Of a stretch of DNA of 64,000 nucleotides, positions 8,494 through 16,566 are shown piece by piece; the stretch's first letter is position 1, and each line of letters starts with the position of its first letter. The notes under the pieces were generated by a model that saw nothing but the letters and a program-made list of their open reading frames with translations, did no database searches and was not told where the DNA came from. Source of the DNA: Candidatus Pacearchaeota archaeon. GTDB lineage: Bacteria > Patescibacteriota > Minisyncoccia > Minisyncoccales > Minisyncoccaceae. The stretch is from positions 372,001 to 436,000 of the forward strand of contig DAONGN010000001.1 in assembly GCA_035404185.1 (NCBI GenBank), written 5' to 3'. Both the position numbers and the translations under genes were made by a program.

Positions 8494-8835
8494 ATGGACG
8501 AGTTTATAGATTTCATTTCCAAGTTTTCTTTATTACTTAGAGAAAGCTTAAATCAATTGCAAGAACAATTACAAGAAGAACAACAAGGAAAGTTTGAAGC
8601 CAATTATTTTATAAGAATCGGAAAATGTAATGGCTGCTGCTTTTCTTGTCTCAACCTTTGTAAATCTTTTGAAAAACTTGTTTTTTGTAGCAACTGTATG
8701 GCTATAAGTTGTTATAACAACAGACGCTTCGAAGATTTGAATCATATATGCAATCAGGATTGTTTCAATTGTAAGAATACTGGCTGTGTCAATCATTTAA
8801 AATTTAATATCAAAGAAATTAATAAATACATATAA
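8494..8835 (+). CDS. Cysteine-rich putative zinc-binding protein
   Basis: A 113-residue protein with a helical Gln/Glu-rich N-terminus (LNQLQEQLQEEQQ, residues about 18-32) and three Cys clusters: CNGCCFSCLNLC, CSNCMAISC and CNQDCFNCKNTGC. The pairs of CxxC suggest two or more bound zinc ions. The ATG at 8494 is chosen over the GTG at 8485 because AAAAGGAG lies 10 bases before the ATG. The gene has its own promoter with a palindromic operator and a terminator after it, so it is a regulated monocistron. I know of no named family; nucleic-acid or protein binding is a guess. Confidence 0.75.
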   Translation: MDEFIDFISKFSLLLRESLNQLQEQLQEEQQGKFEANYFIRIGKCNGCCFSCLNLCKSFEKLVFCSNCMAISCYNNRRFEDLNHICNQDCFNCKNTGCVNHLKFNIKEINKYI

Positions 8836-8838
8836 TTT

Positions 8839-8863
8839 CAGTCCTTGTGGCTGTAATTTTTTT
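8839..8863 (+). terminator. Terminator after the Cys-rich gene
   Basis: CAGTC and GGCTG form a 5-bp stem (one G-T pair) around CTTGT, followed by TAA and seven T. It is short but well placed, just before the typA promoter. Confidence 0.55.
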
Positions 8864-8890
8864 GACAAAAAATCAAATCTATTCTATATA
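8862..8890 (+). promoter_or_regulatory. Promoter of typA
   Basis: TTGACA at 8862-8867 and TATATA at 8885-8890 are 17 bp apart. The predicted start near 8897 leaves a leader of about 40 nt that contains a small CTGC/GCAG hairpin. Confidence 0.6.
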
Positions 8891-8938
8891 TAGTATATAC
8901 GTAAAAAGCTTTCTGCTTCTTGGCAGATTTTTTAAATT

Positions 8939-10738
8939 ATGGAAATAAGAAACATAGCCATTATAGCCCACGTAGATCACGGTAAAACAACATTAACAGA
9001 TGCTTTAATGAGGCAGACTGGAGTGGCCGAAGAAGGGTTTACGATGGATACAAATGAATTAGAAAAAGAAAGAGGAATTACTATTTATTCAAAGAATGCC
9101 TCTGTTTTCTATAAAGATACTAAAATTAACATCGTGGATACTCCTGGACACGCTGATTTTGGTTCGGAAGTAGAACGTGTTTTGAGGTCAATCGATTCAG
9201 TTTTGTTGGTTGTTGATGCTCAGGAAGGTCCGATGCCTCAAACTAAATTTGTTTTGAAAAAATCACTGGAATTGGGATTGAAGCCAATCGTAGTAATCAA
9301 TAAGATTGATAAGGCAGCGGCCAGACCAGAAGAAGTGAAAGAAATGGTTTTGGAATTATTCATGGATTTAGGAGCTAACGATGAACAGCTTGATTTCGAA
9401 TACATCTATGCTATCGGCAGAGACGGAATAGCTAAAAAAGAATTAACAGACGAATCAAAAGATTTAACTCCGTTATTGGATTTAATCTTGGAAAAAGTTC
9501 CGGCTGCCTCTTCTGAAGAATTGACTAATAAACCACTAAGAGCTCAGCCTTTTAATCTTGCTTATGATAATTTCTTGGGTAGATTGGCTGTTTGCAGAGT
9601 TTACGAAGGAAAGATCAAGAAAGGAGACGAAGTGTATATCAAAGGAATTAAAGAAGAAACCAGAAAAGGAAAGATTATTAAAATATATACTTTCTACGGA
9701 TTAGACAGAAGAGATTCCGAAGAAGCTATTGCCGGAGATGTTATTATGATTGCCGGTATCGCCGATATCTTTATCGGAGAAACTATTTGCAGCAATCCGG
9801 ACCAGGAAGCATTGCCGGTAATCAGCATTGATGAACCGACTATTTCTTTGAACTTTTTGGTTAATAATTCTCCTTTTGCCGGTCGTGACGGAAAGTATGT
9901 CACCAACAGACAGATAAGGGAAAGATTGGAAAAAGAATTGGAAGTTAATGTGGGATTAAAAATAGATTTTTCTTCAACCGATTTCTATAAAGTGTACGGC
10001 AGAGGTGAATTGCATATTGCCATTCTTTTGGAGAAAATGAGAAGAGAAGGATTTGAGTTGCAAGTTTCTCAACCACAAGTAATTATTAAAGAAGAGAATG
10101 GAAAGAAACTAGAACCTTTTGAAGAAGTTATTATTGATGTTCCCGATGATATGTCCGGTATTGTTATCGAAAAACTTTCTAAGAGAAAGGGAATTATGAC
10201 AGAAATGAGGCCAGAACAAGGACACACTAGAATTGTTTTTGAGATGCCAACTAGAGGTCTATTGGGGTATAAGCCAGACTTTGTTATGGATACCCGCGGA
10301 GAGGGCATTTTAGCCAGTCGAGTACTAGGTTTTAGACCATATGCTGGTGAAATTGAGACCAGAACTACTGGTTCCATGACTTCTATGGTTACTGGCAAAT
10401 CTTCAGGATTTTCTTTATGGGGCCTACAGGAAAGAGGAGTCTTGTATATTGGCCACGCTGAAGAAATTTATGAAGGAATGGTTATCGGAAATGTTTCTAA
10501 AGGAAATGATTTGGCGGTTAATCCGACTAAAGGAAAAGAGCTTTCAAATATGAGAGCTTCTGGATCGGACGAAGCGATTAAATTAACTCCTCCAGTTAGA
10601 GTTTCTTTAGAGGGAGGATTGAGTATTATGAAAGATGATGAATATTTAGAAATCACTCCTAATAATATCCGTTTAAGAAAACAGTACTTATCTGAGATTG
10701 AAAGAATTAGACAAAAGAGAAAAGAAAAAGAGACTTAA
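8939..10738 (+). CDS. typA: Translational GTPase TypA/BipA
   Basis: TypA is a ribosome-associated GTPase of the EF-G/LepA class that helps 50S assembly and stress adaptation. The 599-residue protein has the G1 motif [10 protein letters not shown] at residue 10, the switch sequence [10 protein letters not shown]3 [16 protein letters not shown]4 NKIDK, and the typical C-terminal domain with [26 protein letters not shown] and the late [19 protein letters not shown]. Length and domain order are normal. It has its own promoter and ends in a bidirectional terminator. Confidence 0.97.
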   Translation: MEIRNIAIIAHVDHGKTTLTDALMRQTGVAEEGFTMDTNELEKERGITIYSKNASVFYKDTKINIVDTPGHADFGSEVERVLRSIDSVLLVVDAQEGPMPQTKFVLKKSLELGLKPIVVINKIDKAAARPEEVKEMVLELFMDLGANDEQLDFEYIYAIGRDGIAKKELTDESKDLTPLLDLILEKVPAASSEELTNKPLRAQPFNLAYDNFLGRLAVCRVYEGKIKKGDEVYIKGIKEETRKGKIIKIYTFYGLDRRDSEEAIAGDVIMIAGIADIFIGETICSNPDQEALPVISIDEPTISLNFLVNNSPFAGRDGKYVTNRQIRERLEKELEVNVGLKIDFSSTDFYKVYGRGELHIAILLEKMRREGFELQVSQPQVIIKEENGKKLEPFEEVIIDVPDDMSGIVIEKLSKRKGIMTEMRPEQGHTRIVFEMPTRGLLGYKPDFVMDTRGEGILASRVLGFRPYAGEIETRTTGSMTSMVTGKSSGFSLWGLQERGVLYIGHAEEIYEGMVIGNVSKGNDLAVNPTKGKELSNMRASGSDEAIKLTPPVRVSLEGGLSIMKDDEYLEITPNNIRLRKQYLSEIERIRQKRKEKET

Positions 10739-10751
10739 TAGTCTCTTTTTT
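10725..10751. terminator. Bidirectional terminator after typA
   Basis: AAAAAGAGACT pairs with AGTCTCTTTTT around TAAT. The stem includes the typA stop codon, and the A and T runs on either side allow use by both typA and the convergent gene ending at 10754. Confidence 0.85.
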
Positions 10752-10753
10752 GA

Positions 10754-11182
10754 TTAATCAATAACAATAAAGTTAACTTCGTGTCCGTGAGGGTCGAGCA
10801 TTTGCGCCCATATTTTTACAACCGACATGTCAGGGAATTCTTTTTTAATTATTTCCGCCACTTTTTTCATGTCTTCGGTCTGTTTATTTTTTTCCTCTTC
10901 TTCAGAATTGAATTGATAGGAATTCTTGTATGCTCCGCAGTCGCTGTGGTGAATGAGAATAACTTTTCTCGCTTCATGAAGATCGTGAGATATTTTAATC
11001 TGATTTAAAAGATAATTTTTTAAAATTTCATTATCGTCGGCGATTCCTTTCCCAGCTCCGGCGACGGAAGCAATATCGCAGTCTCCAATGCCGTAATTGT
11101 CGTCAATGAATTTCATTGTTTCGGCGATTAGCCTGAAATCAATACAGTGGAAGATAATAGTTGAACAGGTATGTTTGCTCAT
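10754..11182 (-). CDS. Beta-carbonic anhydrase-like protein
   Basis: A 142-residue protein with the zinc site pattern of beta-class carbonic anhydrases: CIDFRL (C-x-D-x-R, residues 13-17) and HHSDCGAY (H-x-x-C, near 79-82), plus GAGKGIADDN in the middle. It is shorter than classic enzymes (about 200 residues) and belongs to the divergent short group found in CPR and archaea. CO2 hydration is likely but not certain, as related proteins act on other substrates. It is convergent with typA and follows hemolysin III on the same strand by 50 bp. Confidence 0.75.
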   Translation of the reverse strand: MSKHTCSTIIFHCIDFRLIAETMKFIDDNYGIGDCDIASVAGAGKGIADDNEILKNYLLNQIKISHDLHEARKVILIHHSDCGAYKNSYQFNSEEEEKNKQTEDMKKVAEIIKKEFPDMSVVKIWAQMLDPHGHEVNFIVID

Positions 11183-11232
11183 GTTTTTCTTCTCGATTAA
11201 TTTGTTTATAATAACTATATATCTTATTGCCG

Positions 11233-11889
11233 TTATTTTGGCAAGAAGGCTAAATATTTGTAAATAGTGTAGAAATGAAAAGCGGTTCCTAAAAGAACGA
11301 GGATATGGAATATTTCATGAAAACCGAATCCTTTTGAAATGTTCGGTTTTTTCATGGCATAGATTACCGCTCCGACGGTATAAAATATTCCTCCGATCAA
11401 AAGCCAGATGATTGTATCAAGATTGGTGGCTTTAAATAAAGGGTAAATAACAATTATTACCAGCCAGCTCATTAATAGATAAAGAGAGGTGGCGAACCAG
11501 CGGGGAACTTTAGTCCAGAATGATTTAAAGAAGACGGTTGAAATCCCAGCGGCTGCCAATATCCAAATTGTTATTAAAATTGATATTCCCATTATTCCTT
11601 TTAGGGCAATCAAGCAAAAAGGAGTGTATGTTCCGGCAATCAGAATGTATATCATAGCGTGGTCTATTTTTCTGAAGACATCAACTTCTTCGGGAGAGTG
11701 TCCGAAGAGATGGTAAATAGCACTCGAGGTGTATAGGAAAATCATGCTTCCTCCGAAAATAAAAAAAGAAACTATTTTTGTTAAATCATTTTGCTTGTAG
11801 GCGGAATAAAGAAGGAAAATAGTTCCGACTAAAGAAAGAATTGCTCCGATTAAGTGACTTATTCCGCTGATTGGGTCTTTGATTTTCAT
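11233..11889 (-). CDS. Hemolysin III / PAQR family membrane protein
   Basis: A 218-residue seven-helix membrane protein of the HlyIII/YqfA (PAQR) family. Diagnostic parts are DPISGISHLIGA at the start, the SSAIYHLFGHSP segment, the DHAMIYILIAGTYTPF motif and the C-terminal FHEIFHILVLLGTAFHFYTIY, whose Ser, Asp and His residues form the predicted metal site. The ATG at 11889 is preferred over the longer open frame because a TATAAA box at 11899-11904 gives a transcript start three bases upstream of it. PAQR enzymes are probably hydrolases of membrane lipids; the bacterial role is unclear. Confidence 0.88.
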   Translation of the reverse strand: MKIKDPISGISHLIGAILSLVGTIFLLYSAYKQNDLTKIVSFFIFGGSMIFLYTSSAIYHLFGHSPEEVDVFRKIDHAMIYILIAGTYTPFCLIALKGIMGISILITIWILAAAGISTVFFKSFWTKVPRWFATSLYLLMSWLVIIVIYPLFKATNLDTIIWLLIGGIFYTVGAVIYAMKKPNISKGFGFHEIFHILVLLGTAFHFYTIYKYLAFLPK

Positions 11890-11898
11890 GTTGTTAAT

Positions 11899-11904
11899 TT
11901 TATA
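11899..11904 (-). promoter_or_regulatory. -10 box of hemolysin III gene (minus)
   Basis: On the minus strand TATAAA ends 9 bases before the ATG, which predicts a 3-nt leader. It is divergent from the -10 at 11935-11940. Confidence 0.45.
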
Positions 11905-11934
11905 GTTTTGTGATATATCAATGGTAGCATTTTT

Positions 11935-11940
11935 TATAAT
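11935..11940 (+). promoter_or_regulatory. -10 box of the 178-residue unknown gene
   Basis: TATAAT gives a predicted start near 11947 and a leader of about 25 nt holding the AGGGAGGT Shine-Dalgarno at 11960-11967. No convincing -35 is seen. Confidence 0.45.
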
Positions 11941-11971
11941 ATTTTTCACTAGAGTACTAAGGGAGGTTAGA

Positions 11972-12508
11972 ATGATTGCAAAATTGTTATCACGATTAGG
12001 ATGGAAAAGAGAAAAGACCTTAGCTGACCACATTGAAAGGCAGCTTAGATGCTTTGATTATTCTCCTCAGCTGGAAATCGTCAAAATGGATCTTAATTGC
12101 GAAAGAAGGATTTATCTTTCTGACGGAAGACATAGTTATCCCAAGAATCCGACGATGTACGTTCTTAATACCCGTACAGAATCTTCACCTTGGTATGACG
12201 ACGAAATAATGGCAATCATGGTTGCTATGAGATGGGTTCGTCGGAGAGCTCAAAGCGGAGACGATAAGCCGCAACCGTTTCCTTACATCATCGATCCGGG
12301 TGTTTACAAATGGATGGATTCACTGCTTTTCAATTCATGGGATGAATACGAAGCAGATGCTGAAGTTGTCGGAAGGATAGCAGCAGAAATGAAGTCATCA
12401 GGACGGTTTTCGAATAAAGAGATAGCCGAGATTGCGAGAATGCCTGCAGAGGAAATTATGAAAAAAGTTGGATTGGAAATATTCCAATCGCCATTTTTTA
12501 ACAAATAA
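11972..12508 (+). CDS. Uncharacterised 178-residue protein with Shine-Dalgarno
   Basis: I do not recognise this protein. It is soluble and mixed alpha/beta: the N-terminus is basic (KLLSRLGWKREKTLADHIERQLR), the centre has RRIYLSDGRHSYPKNPTMYV and a helix AIMVAMRWVRRRAQ, and the C-terminal part ends in helical segments (FSNKEIAEIARMPAEEIMKKVG) that could form a helix-turn-helix. The ATG at 11972 follows AGGGAGGT by a few bases, which rules out the longer open frame from 11921. Codons are more GC-rich than in flanking genes. Closed by a terminator at 12503; probably a monocistronic accessory gene. Confidence 0.75.
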   Translation: MIAKLLSRLGWKREKTLADHIERQLRCFDYSPQLEIVKMDLNCERRIYLSDGRHSYPKNPTMYVLNTRTESSPWYDDEIMAIMVAMRWVRRRAQSGDDKPQPFPYIIDPGVYKWMDSLLFNSWDEYEADAEVVGRIAAEMKSSGRFSNKEIAEIARMPAEEIMKKVGLEIFQSPFFNK

Positions 12509-12528
12509 GGACGAAACCTTATTTTTTT
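12503..12528 (+). terminator. Terminator after the 178-residue gene
   Basis: AAATAAGG pairs with CCTTATTT around ACGAAA and is followed by more T. The stem overlaps the stop codon of the preceding gene. Confidence 0.85.
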
Positions 12529-12642
12529 GTAAATTGACAAAATTAATAGGAAAACAAAGAAGCCGATGATTCGACTAAGATGACTGCCATCCATGAATCT
12601 TCTTTCGGGGCGAGGCTGAGAGCGCAGGTTTAGTTTCCCGAT

Positions 12643-12780
12643 ATGGAACTTTTTCCCAGTGTTGAAGTTAAAAACATTGGCAATTTTAGAAACAGCGTCT
12701 TTCAATTACTTGAAGAAGGTAGTCGAAGCGATGCAAAATACATCGCTCAAACATTGACAAATTTAAAAATAGAAATATAA
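12643..12780 (+). CDS. Possible 45-residue small protein
   Basis: Between two terminators (12528 and 12777) lies a 45-residue ORF beginning MELFPSVEVKNIGNFRN and ending TLTNLKIEI. It has no in-frame upstream start after a stop at 12631, and no strong Shine-Dalgarno. The preceding 12529-12642 stretch has a TTGACA at 12534 without a good -10, and a possible hairpin (GATTC..GATG / CATC..GAATC, 12568-12598). The isolated unit bounded by terminators suggests a small gene or RNA. The protein is unrecognised. Confidence 0.4.
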   Translation: MELFPSVEVKNIGNFRNSVFQLLEEGSRSDAKYIAQTLTNLKIEI

Positions 12781-12800
12781 GGATTGCTCCTTATTTTTTT
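12777..12800. terminator. Bidirectional terminator before nagZ-like gene
   Basis: ATAAGGA pairs with TCCTTAT around TTGC, followed by six T. It overlaps the stop of the 45-residue ORF and lies at the 3' end of the convergent glycosidase gene. Confidence 0.8.
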
Positions 12801-13924
12801 ATTCCGTATTTTTCTTTTAAAGCTTGGATTCGATTATAAGAATCGTTGATTTGTTCGATAGATATTTTTCCATCCTTCACGGCTTTTAAGATAATATCAA
12901 CAGCATCGTAGGGAGCTTTTTCGTCGTAGGTTTTTCCATTATTAGAAATAATCAATATATCACAGCCAGCATTAATGGCTTTGATGATTGCTTCGTCGTA
13001 TCCGTAATTATCAACAATGGCTCCCATTTGCATATCATCAGAAACGACAATACCAGTGAATTTCAATTGGTCTCTTAAAATATTTTTAATAAACAGGGGA
13101 GATAGTGTTGCGGGGTAATTTGGATCAACATTTGTATTGACAATATGGGCGGTCATAACCATATCAGAATATCCGTTTTCAATTAGTTTCTGATAGGGAA
13201 TCAGTTCGTCTTGTTGATAAGTATTAGTCACATCAACTATTCCTAAATGAGAATCAGAGGTGGAACTGCCGTGGCCGGGAAAATGTTTGATGGCGGTAAT
13301 GATATTATTTTGATGAAGTCCGGTAATAAAGCTTGAAGCGTGTTCGTAAACTTTAATCGGGTCGGCACTAAAAGACCTTTCCAAATATCCTATCACTGGA
13401 TTTTCTGGATTAACGTTAACATCAACATCAGGTGCAAAATCCATATTAAATCCAAGAGCTTTTAATTGTTGGCCTAAAATGTTAGCCTGATTTTTTGTTT
13501 CTTCTGTGGTTCCTTTCCCCAATTCTTCAGCTGAGGGAATGTTGGTGAATCCGTATTTTGTTTTCAATCTGTTTATATATCCTCCCTCTGCATCAATCGA
13601 AACAAAAAGAGGAGTAGGTGAATATCTGTTCAAATCTTCTATTAGTTTTTTTGTCTGATTGTAGTCAACAATATTTCTAGGAAATTCTCCCGAAGGATTA
13701 TCTTTGTCAAAAAGAATTACTCCTCCAATATTTAGAATGTTTATCGCTTTGGAAATATATGATGTTCGGTCAATTTCAGTTCCGCGGAATCCGATAATCA
13801 GCATCTGTCCGACTTTTTGTTTTAATTCGTAATCTTGATTCCGATCTTCATAGTAGATGTATCCCAAATAAGTAATTATAAAAAGAAGAACGGCAATTAA
13901 GCTTATTTTTAGTATTCTATGCAT
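12791..13924 (-). CDS. nagZ: GH3 beta-N-acetylhexosaminidase (NagZ-like), membrane-anchored
   Basis: A 377-residue glycoside hydrolase family 3 enzyme expected to remove terminal GlcNAc from muropeptides or glycans. An N-terminal hydrophobic helix (residues 5-27) predicts export or anchoring, unlike cytoplasmic NagZ of E. coli. Family signatures are GVILFDKDN, FVSIDAEGGYINRL, NMDFAPDVDVN, the catalytic His/Asp loop KHFPGHGSSTSDSH, and the nucleophile region GIVVSDDMQMGAI. The gene is convergent with the preceding unit and divergent from the next, with a -10-rich spacer. Confidence 0.9.
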   Translation of the reverse strand: MHRILKISLIAVLLFIITYLGYIYYEDRNQDYELKQKVGQMLIIGFRGTEIDRTSYISKAINILNIGGVILFDKDNPSGEFPRNIVDYNQTKKLIEDLNRYSPTPLFVSIDAEGGYINRLKTKYGFTNIPSAEELGKGTTEETKNQANILGQQLKALGFNMDFAPDVDVNVNPENPVIGYLERSFSADPIKVYEHASSFITGLHQNNIITAIKHFPGHGSSTSDSHLGIVDVTNTYQQDELIPYQKLIENGYSDMVMTAHIVNTNVDPNYPATLSPLFIKNILRDQLKFTGIVVSDDMQMGAIVDNYGYDEAIIKAINAGCDILIISNNGKTYDEKAPYDAVDIILKAVKDGKISIEQINDSYNRIQALKEKYGIKK

Positions 13925-13945
13925 GGTTTTTAAATAATATTATGT

Positions 13946-13964
13946 TATAATTATAGCATATAAT
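13946..13964 (+). promoter_or_regulatory. Tandem TATAAT boxes upstream of 13980
   Basis: Two TATAAT hexamers occur at 13946-13951 and 13959-13964. The second predicts a start near 13971 and a leader of 9 nt. Which one is used cannot be told. Confidence 0.4.
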
Positions 13965-13979
13965 AAAAGAACAAAAAAT

Positions 13980-14552
13980 ATGAATAAAAAAGCAATAATA
14001 TTTTTTATAATAGCGCTTATTCTTATTATCGGAGGATATTTTTTGGTGAATTATGATTTTTCTAACACTGAATCACAAAAAGAAAACAGTAATGGCTATT
14101 TATTAAAAGACGGTTTTTCGATAAAGATTCCTGAGGGATGGGAAGAGACGCAGGCCATTACCGGAATTTCCGCTATGATCATTAAGAAGTTTGAAGACCA
14201 CGAAGAGCCGGAATTGAAAAATATTAATTTCAGAAGCTATTTTGCCGTAACTTATGATAAATTAAACGGAAAAACCATTAAACAGTACGCAGAATATCTT
14301 GAAGAAGAAATTGTTGCCGTAAATAGTAATTTTAAAGTAGACAAAGAAGAGGCACTGATAATTAATGCCAATGAAAGTTATGTTGTAGAGGGCAGCCTAA
14401 GTCAACAGGGAGCTGATTTTAAATTGCTCGCTGTTGTTATAAAGGGAAAAGAAGACGGGGTTTGGATAGTTTCTTTTAATACAGGTAAAAATGATTGGGA
14501 TAAATATTCGGGATTAGTTTCGGAAACAATAATGTCTTTTACTGTTAGATAA
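13980..14552 (+). CDS. Membrane-anchored PsbP/DcrB-like protein
   Basis: A 190-residue protein with one N-terminal membrane helix (KKAIIFFIIALILIIGGYFLV, about residues 3-24) and an extracytoplasmic domain. That domain begins YLLKDGFSIKIPEGWEE and continues with alternating strands, the pattern of PsbP/DUF1795 proteins, ending VSETIMSFTV. No Cys follows the helix, so it is not a lipoprotein. Function is unknown; such domains are frequent in CPR surface proteins. It is a single gene between the NagZ-like gene and the RRM gene. Confidence 0.65.
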   Translation: MNKKAIIFFIIALILIIGGYFLVNYDFSNTESQKENSNGYLLKDGFSIKIPEGWEETQAITGISAMIIKKFEDHEEPELKNINFRSYFAVTYDKLNGKTIKQYAEYLEEEIVAVNSNFKVDKEEALIINANESYVVEGSLSQQGADFKLLAVVIKGKEDGVWIVSFNTGKNDWDKYSGLVSETIMSFTVR

Positions 14553-14580
14553 TTATACGAAATATCGTTGTTATTAATAT

Positions 14581-14609
14581 TTGACATTATTAACTAATTA
14601 CTGTATCCT
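14581..14609 (+). promoter_or_regulatory. Promoter of the RRM gene
   Basis: TTGACA (14581-14586) and TATCCT (14604-14609) have a 17-bp spacer. The start near 14616 gives a 75-nt leader, unusually long for this window. Confidence 0.55.
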
Positions 14610-14634
14610 TATCATATACACATTAGGTGTCGTG

Positions 14635-14658
14635 CTCTTCTCTACAGAGTAGTGAGAG
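14635..14658 (+). promoter_or_regulatory. Hairpin in the RRM gene leader
   Basis: CTCTTCTCTAC and GTAGTGAGAG can pair with one internal mismatch around an AGA loop. RRM genes of this type are often cold-induced or self-regulated, so the leader could be a folding switch; this is inference. Confidence 0.4.
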
Positions 14659-14690
14659 TAGGTCGTTTATTAATCAATTTTCAAAATCAA

Positions 14691-14963
14691 ATGGAAAAGA
14701 AGTTATACGTAGGAAATCTTCCTTACTCAACAACTGATGCTTCTCTAAAAGATATGTTCGCAGCCGCTGGCAACGTAGCCGCAGCTTCAATCATTATCGA
14801 TAAGTTTAGCAAAAGATCAAAAGGATTCGGTTTTGTTGAAATGGCCACTGAAGAAGAGGCTGCTAAAGCAAAAGAAATGTTCAACGGATCTGAGGTAGAA
14901 GGAAGAAAGATGATCGTTGACGAAGCTAGACCAATGAAGGAAAACAACTTCAAAGGTGAATAA
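14691..14963 (+). CDS. RRM-domain RNA-binding protein
   Basis: A 90-residue single RNA recognition motif protein, like the cyanobacterial/CPR Rbp proteins. RNP2 is KLYVGNLPY (residues 3-11) and RNP1 is KGFGFVEM (about 43-50), with the aromatic residues used for RNA stacking intact. The C-terminus is short and basic. The ATG at 14691 gives the standard RRM start; the open frame from 14652 lies in the structured leader. Such proteins are linked to cold shock and RNA chaperoning. It stands alone between its promoter and a strong terminator. Confidence 0.92.
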   Translation: MEKKLYVGNLPYSTTDASLKDMFAAAGNVAAASIIIDKFSKRSKGFGFVEMATEEEAAKAKEMFNGSEVEGRKMIVDEARPMKENNFKGE

Positions 14964-14978
14964 TCGTTGATAATTCAC

Positions 14979-15003
14979 AAGGCCCCCATTCGGGGGTCTT
15001 TTC
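14979..15003 (+). terminator. Terminator after the RRM gene
   Basis: AAGGCCCCC pairs with GGGGGTCTT (one G-T) around ATTC and is followed by a T-rich tract. Confidence 0.88.
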
Positions 15004-15018
15004 TTATTTTCTTTTCAA

Positions 15019-15027
15019 TGTTAAAAT
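15019..15027 (+). promoter_or_regulatory. Extended -10 of the superoxide reductase gene
   Basis: TGTTAAAAT is an extended -10. The predicted start near 15034 lies two bases before the ATG at 15036, so the message is nearly leaderless. Confidence 0.55.
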
Positions 15028-15035
15028 ATTTGTAT

Positions 15036-15401
15036 ATGACAAAACAAAAACAAATATACAAATGCAATATTTGCGGAAATATTGTTGAAATGGTTCACAC
15101 TGGCGCCGGAGAACTTGTTTGCTGCGGTCAGCCGATGGAACTTCAAACAGAAAAAGAAATTGATGAGGGAAAAGAAAAGCACGTTCCGGTGATTGAGAAG
15201 ACGGAAAAAGGAATTTTAGTTAAAGTCGGAGAAGTTTCTCATCCGATGGAAGATGGTCATTATATCGAATGGATAGAAATAAATAATTGTAAGGTATTTT
15301 TGAAACCAGGAGATAATCCTTCTGCCGAATTTAATGTTTCGGGAGAAGTTTCGGCAAGAATATACTGTAATATACACGGGCTATGGAAATCAAAAACGTA
15401 A
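15036..15401 (+). CDS. dfx: Superoxide reductase (desulfoferrodoxin)
   Basis: This 121-residue protein reduces superoxide to peroxide in anaerobes. The N-terminal desulforedoxin-like FeCys4 site is seen as CNIC (residues 10-13) and CC (29-30). The catalytic Fe(His)4Cys site is provided by [16 protein letters not shown] and YCNIHGLW near the C-terminus. It is therefore a 2Fe-type enzyme. The start at 15036 is preferred over 14967, which lies in the preceding terminator. It overlaps the next gene by 19 bp. No rubredoxin is nearby, but a ferredoxin is at 29.6 kb. Confidence 0.95.
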   Translation: MTKQKQIYKCNICGNIVEMVHTGAGELVCCGQPMELQTEKEIDEGKEKHVPVIEKTEKGILVKVGEVSHPMEDGHYIEWIEINNCKVFLKPGDNPSAEFNVSGEVSARIYCNIHGLWKSKT

Positions 15402-15718
15402 TTAATTTTGAGGAGTTTGAAAAAATTGATTTGAGAGCGGGAAAGATACTGGAAGCGGAAAGAGTCGAAGGTTCGGACAAGCTTTTAAAGTTACAAATTG
15501 ATTTGGGAGAAGAAAAAAGACAAATCTTGGCGGGAATCGGCAAGGCATATGCTCCCGAAGAATTGATTAATAAGACAGTCATTGTTATAATCAATCTTGA
15601 GCCTAGAGTTTTAATGGGTCTTGAGAGTCAAGGAATGGTCCTGGCCGTCAAAGACAATAATAATTTATCAGTTTTGGTTCCGGAAAAAGAAATAGTCCCC
15701 GGTTCCAAAATTAGCTAA
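15383..15718 (+). CDS. tRNA-binding OB-fold protein (MetRS C-terminal domain-like)
   Basis: A 111-residue stand-alone tRNA-binding domain of the EMAP-II/Trbp111/MetG-beta type. Signatures include [34 protein letters not shown], then [30 protein letters not shown] and the [11 protein letters not shown] turn. Such proteins dimerise and bind the outside corner of tRNA, often helping methionyl-tRNA synthetase. Its start lies inside the dfx gene (19-bp overlap), so the pair is translationally coupled. Confidence 0.92.
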   Translation: MEIKNVINFEEFEKIDLRAGKILEAERVEGSDKLLKLQIDLGEEKRQILAGIGKAYAPEELINKTVIVIINLEPRVLMGLESQGMVLAVKDNNNLSVLVPEKEIVPGSKIS

Positions 15719-15759
15719 AGGTCGCATAGATAACAAAATTAATTTATTTTTTTAAAAAA

Positions 15760-16563
15760 ATGGAAGCACAATATTTCGAAAAAGAAGCAAGAACAGAGAA
15801 TCCCATGATTAAGACTTTAATGATAGTGGGAATTATTTTCTTGCTAGTTTTAACAATCTATACTATTTTTGGAATTCAATACACTTCAAAAACAACCCAA
15901 TATATAGGATCTTCTACAGGAGAAAATACTATTAATGTTTCTGAGACCGGAACAGTTTATGCTGTTCCTGATGTTGCTTTAGTAACATTTACAACAATGA
16001 CTGATGCAACAACAATTAATGCAGCTTTAACCAATAATCAAGAAAAAACAAACAGGATTCTAGATTTTTTAAAGAGGCAGGATGTTGCAGATAGCGACGT
16101 AAAGACAGTTGATTTTAATATTTATCCTCAATATGAATGGCAAACAAAGGGGGTTGATTTAACTGTTTATCCTTTGGGTAAAAGAGTTATTGTCGGTTAC
16201 GAAGCTATTGAATCAGTTGAAGTAACCATGAGAGATACTGAACAAATTGGAAGGAATATACAAGGTTCTCTTGATGCTGGAGCCAGTCAAGTTTCAGGTT
16301 TAACCTTTATAATTAGCAATGAAGAAGCACTTAAAAAACAAGCAAGAGAACAAGCTGTTGCTAGTGCTCAAGCTAAAGCAGCAGAAATTGCTAAAAATCT
16401 AAAAGTGGGACTAGGTAATCCAGTAAGCTTTACTGAATCATATTATTCTCCAGTTTATAATTCAAAAGGAACAGCTACTTCTGGTACAGGAAGTAATTTC
16501 CAAATAGTTGTTGGAGAAAATAAGATAGAAGTAACAGTTAACATTTCTTACGATATTAAATAA
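15760..16563 (+). CDS. SIMPL (DUF541) domain membrane-anchored protein
   Basis: A 267-residue protein with one N-terminal membrane helix (residues about 20-43) followed by a SIMPL/DUF541 domain. The domain shows INVSETGTVYAVPDVALVTFTTMTD, the NRILDFLKRQDVADSDVKTVDFNIYPQYEW stretch and YEAIESVEVTMRDTEQIG. The late ASAQAKAAEIAKNLKVGLG helix is typical. SIMPL proteins are periplasmic or surface proteins of unclear role. The FKBP gene starts 3 bp after the stop, so both may act outside the membrane. Confidence 0.9.
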   Translation: MEAQYFEKEARTENPMIKTLMIVGIIFLLVLTIYTIFGIQYTSKTTQYIGSSTGENTINVSETGTVYAVPDVALVTFTTMTDATTINAALTNNQEKTNRILDFLKRQDVADSDVKTVDFNIYPQYEWQTKGVDLTVYPLGKRVIVGYEAIESVEVTMRDTEQIGRNIQGSLDAGASQVSGLTFIISNEEALKKQAREQAVASAQAKAAEIAKNLKVGLGNPVSFTESYYSPVYNSKGTATSGTGSNFQIVVGENKIEVTVNISYDIK

Positions 16564-16566
16564 TAT

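Noticed and set aside
12304..12705. 133-residue minus-strand ORF
   Set aside because: Most of it is antisense to the SD-preceded 178-residue gene and crosses a terminator; its sequence has no domain and looks like a shadow frame.
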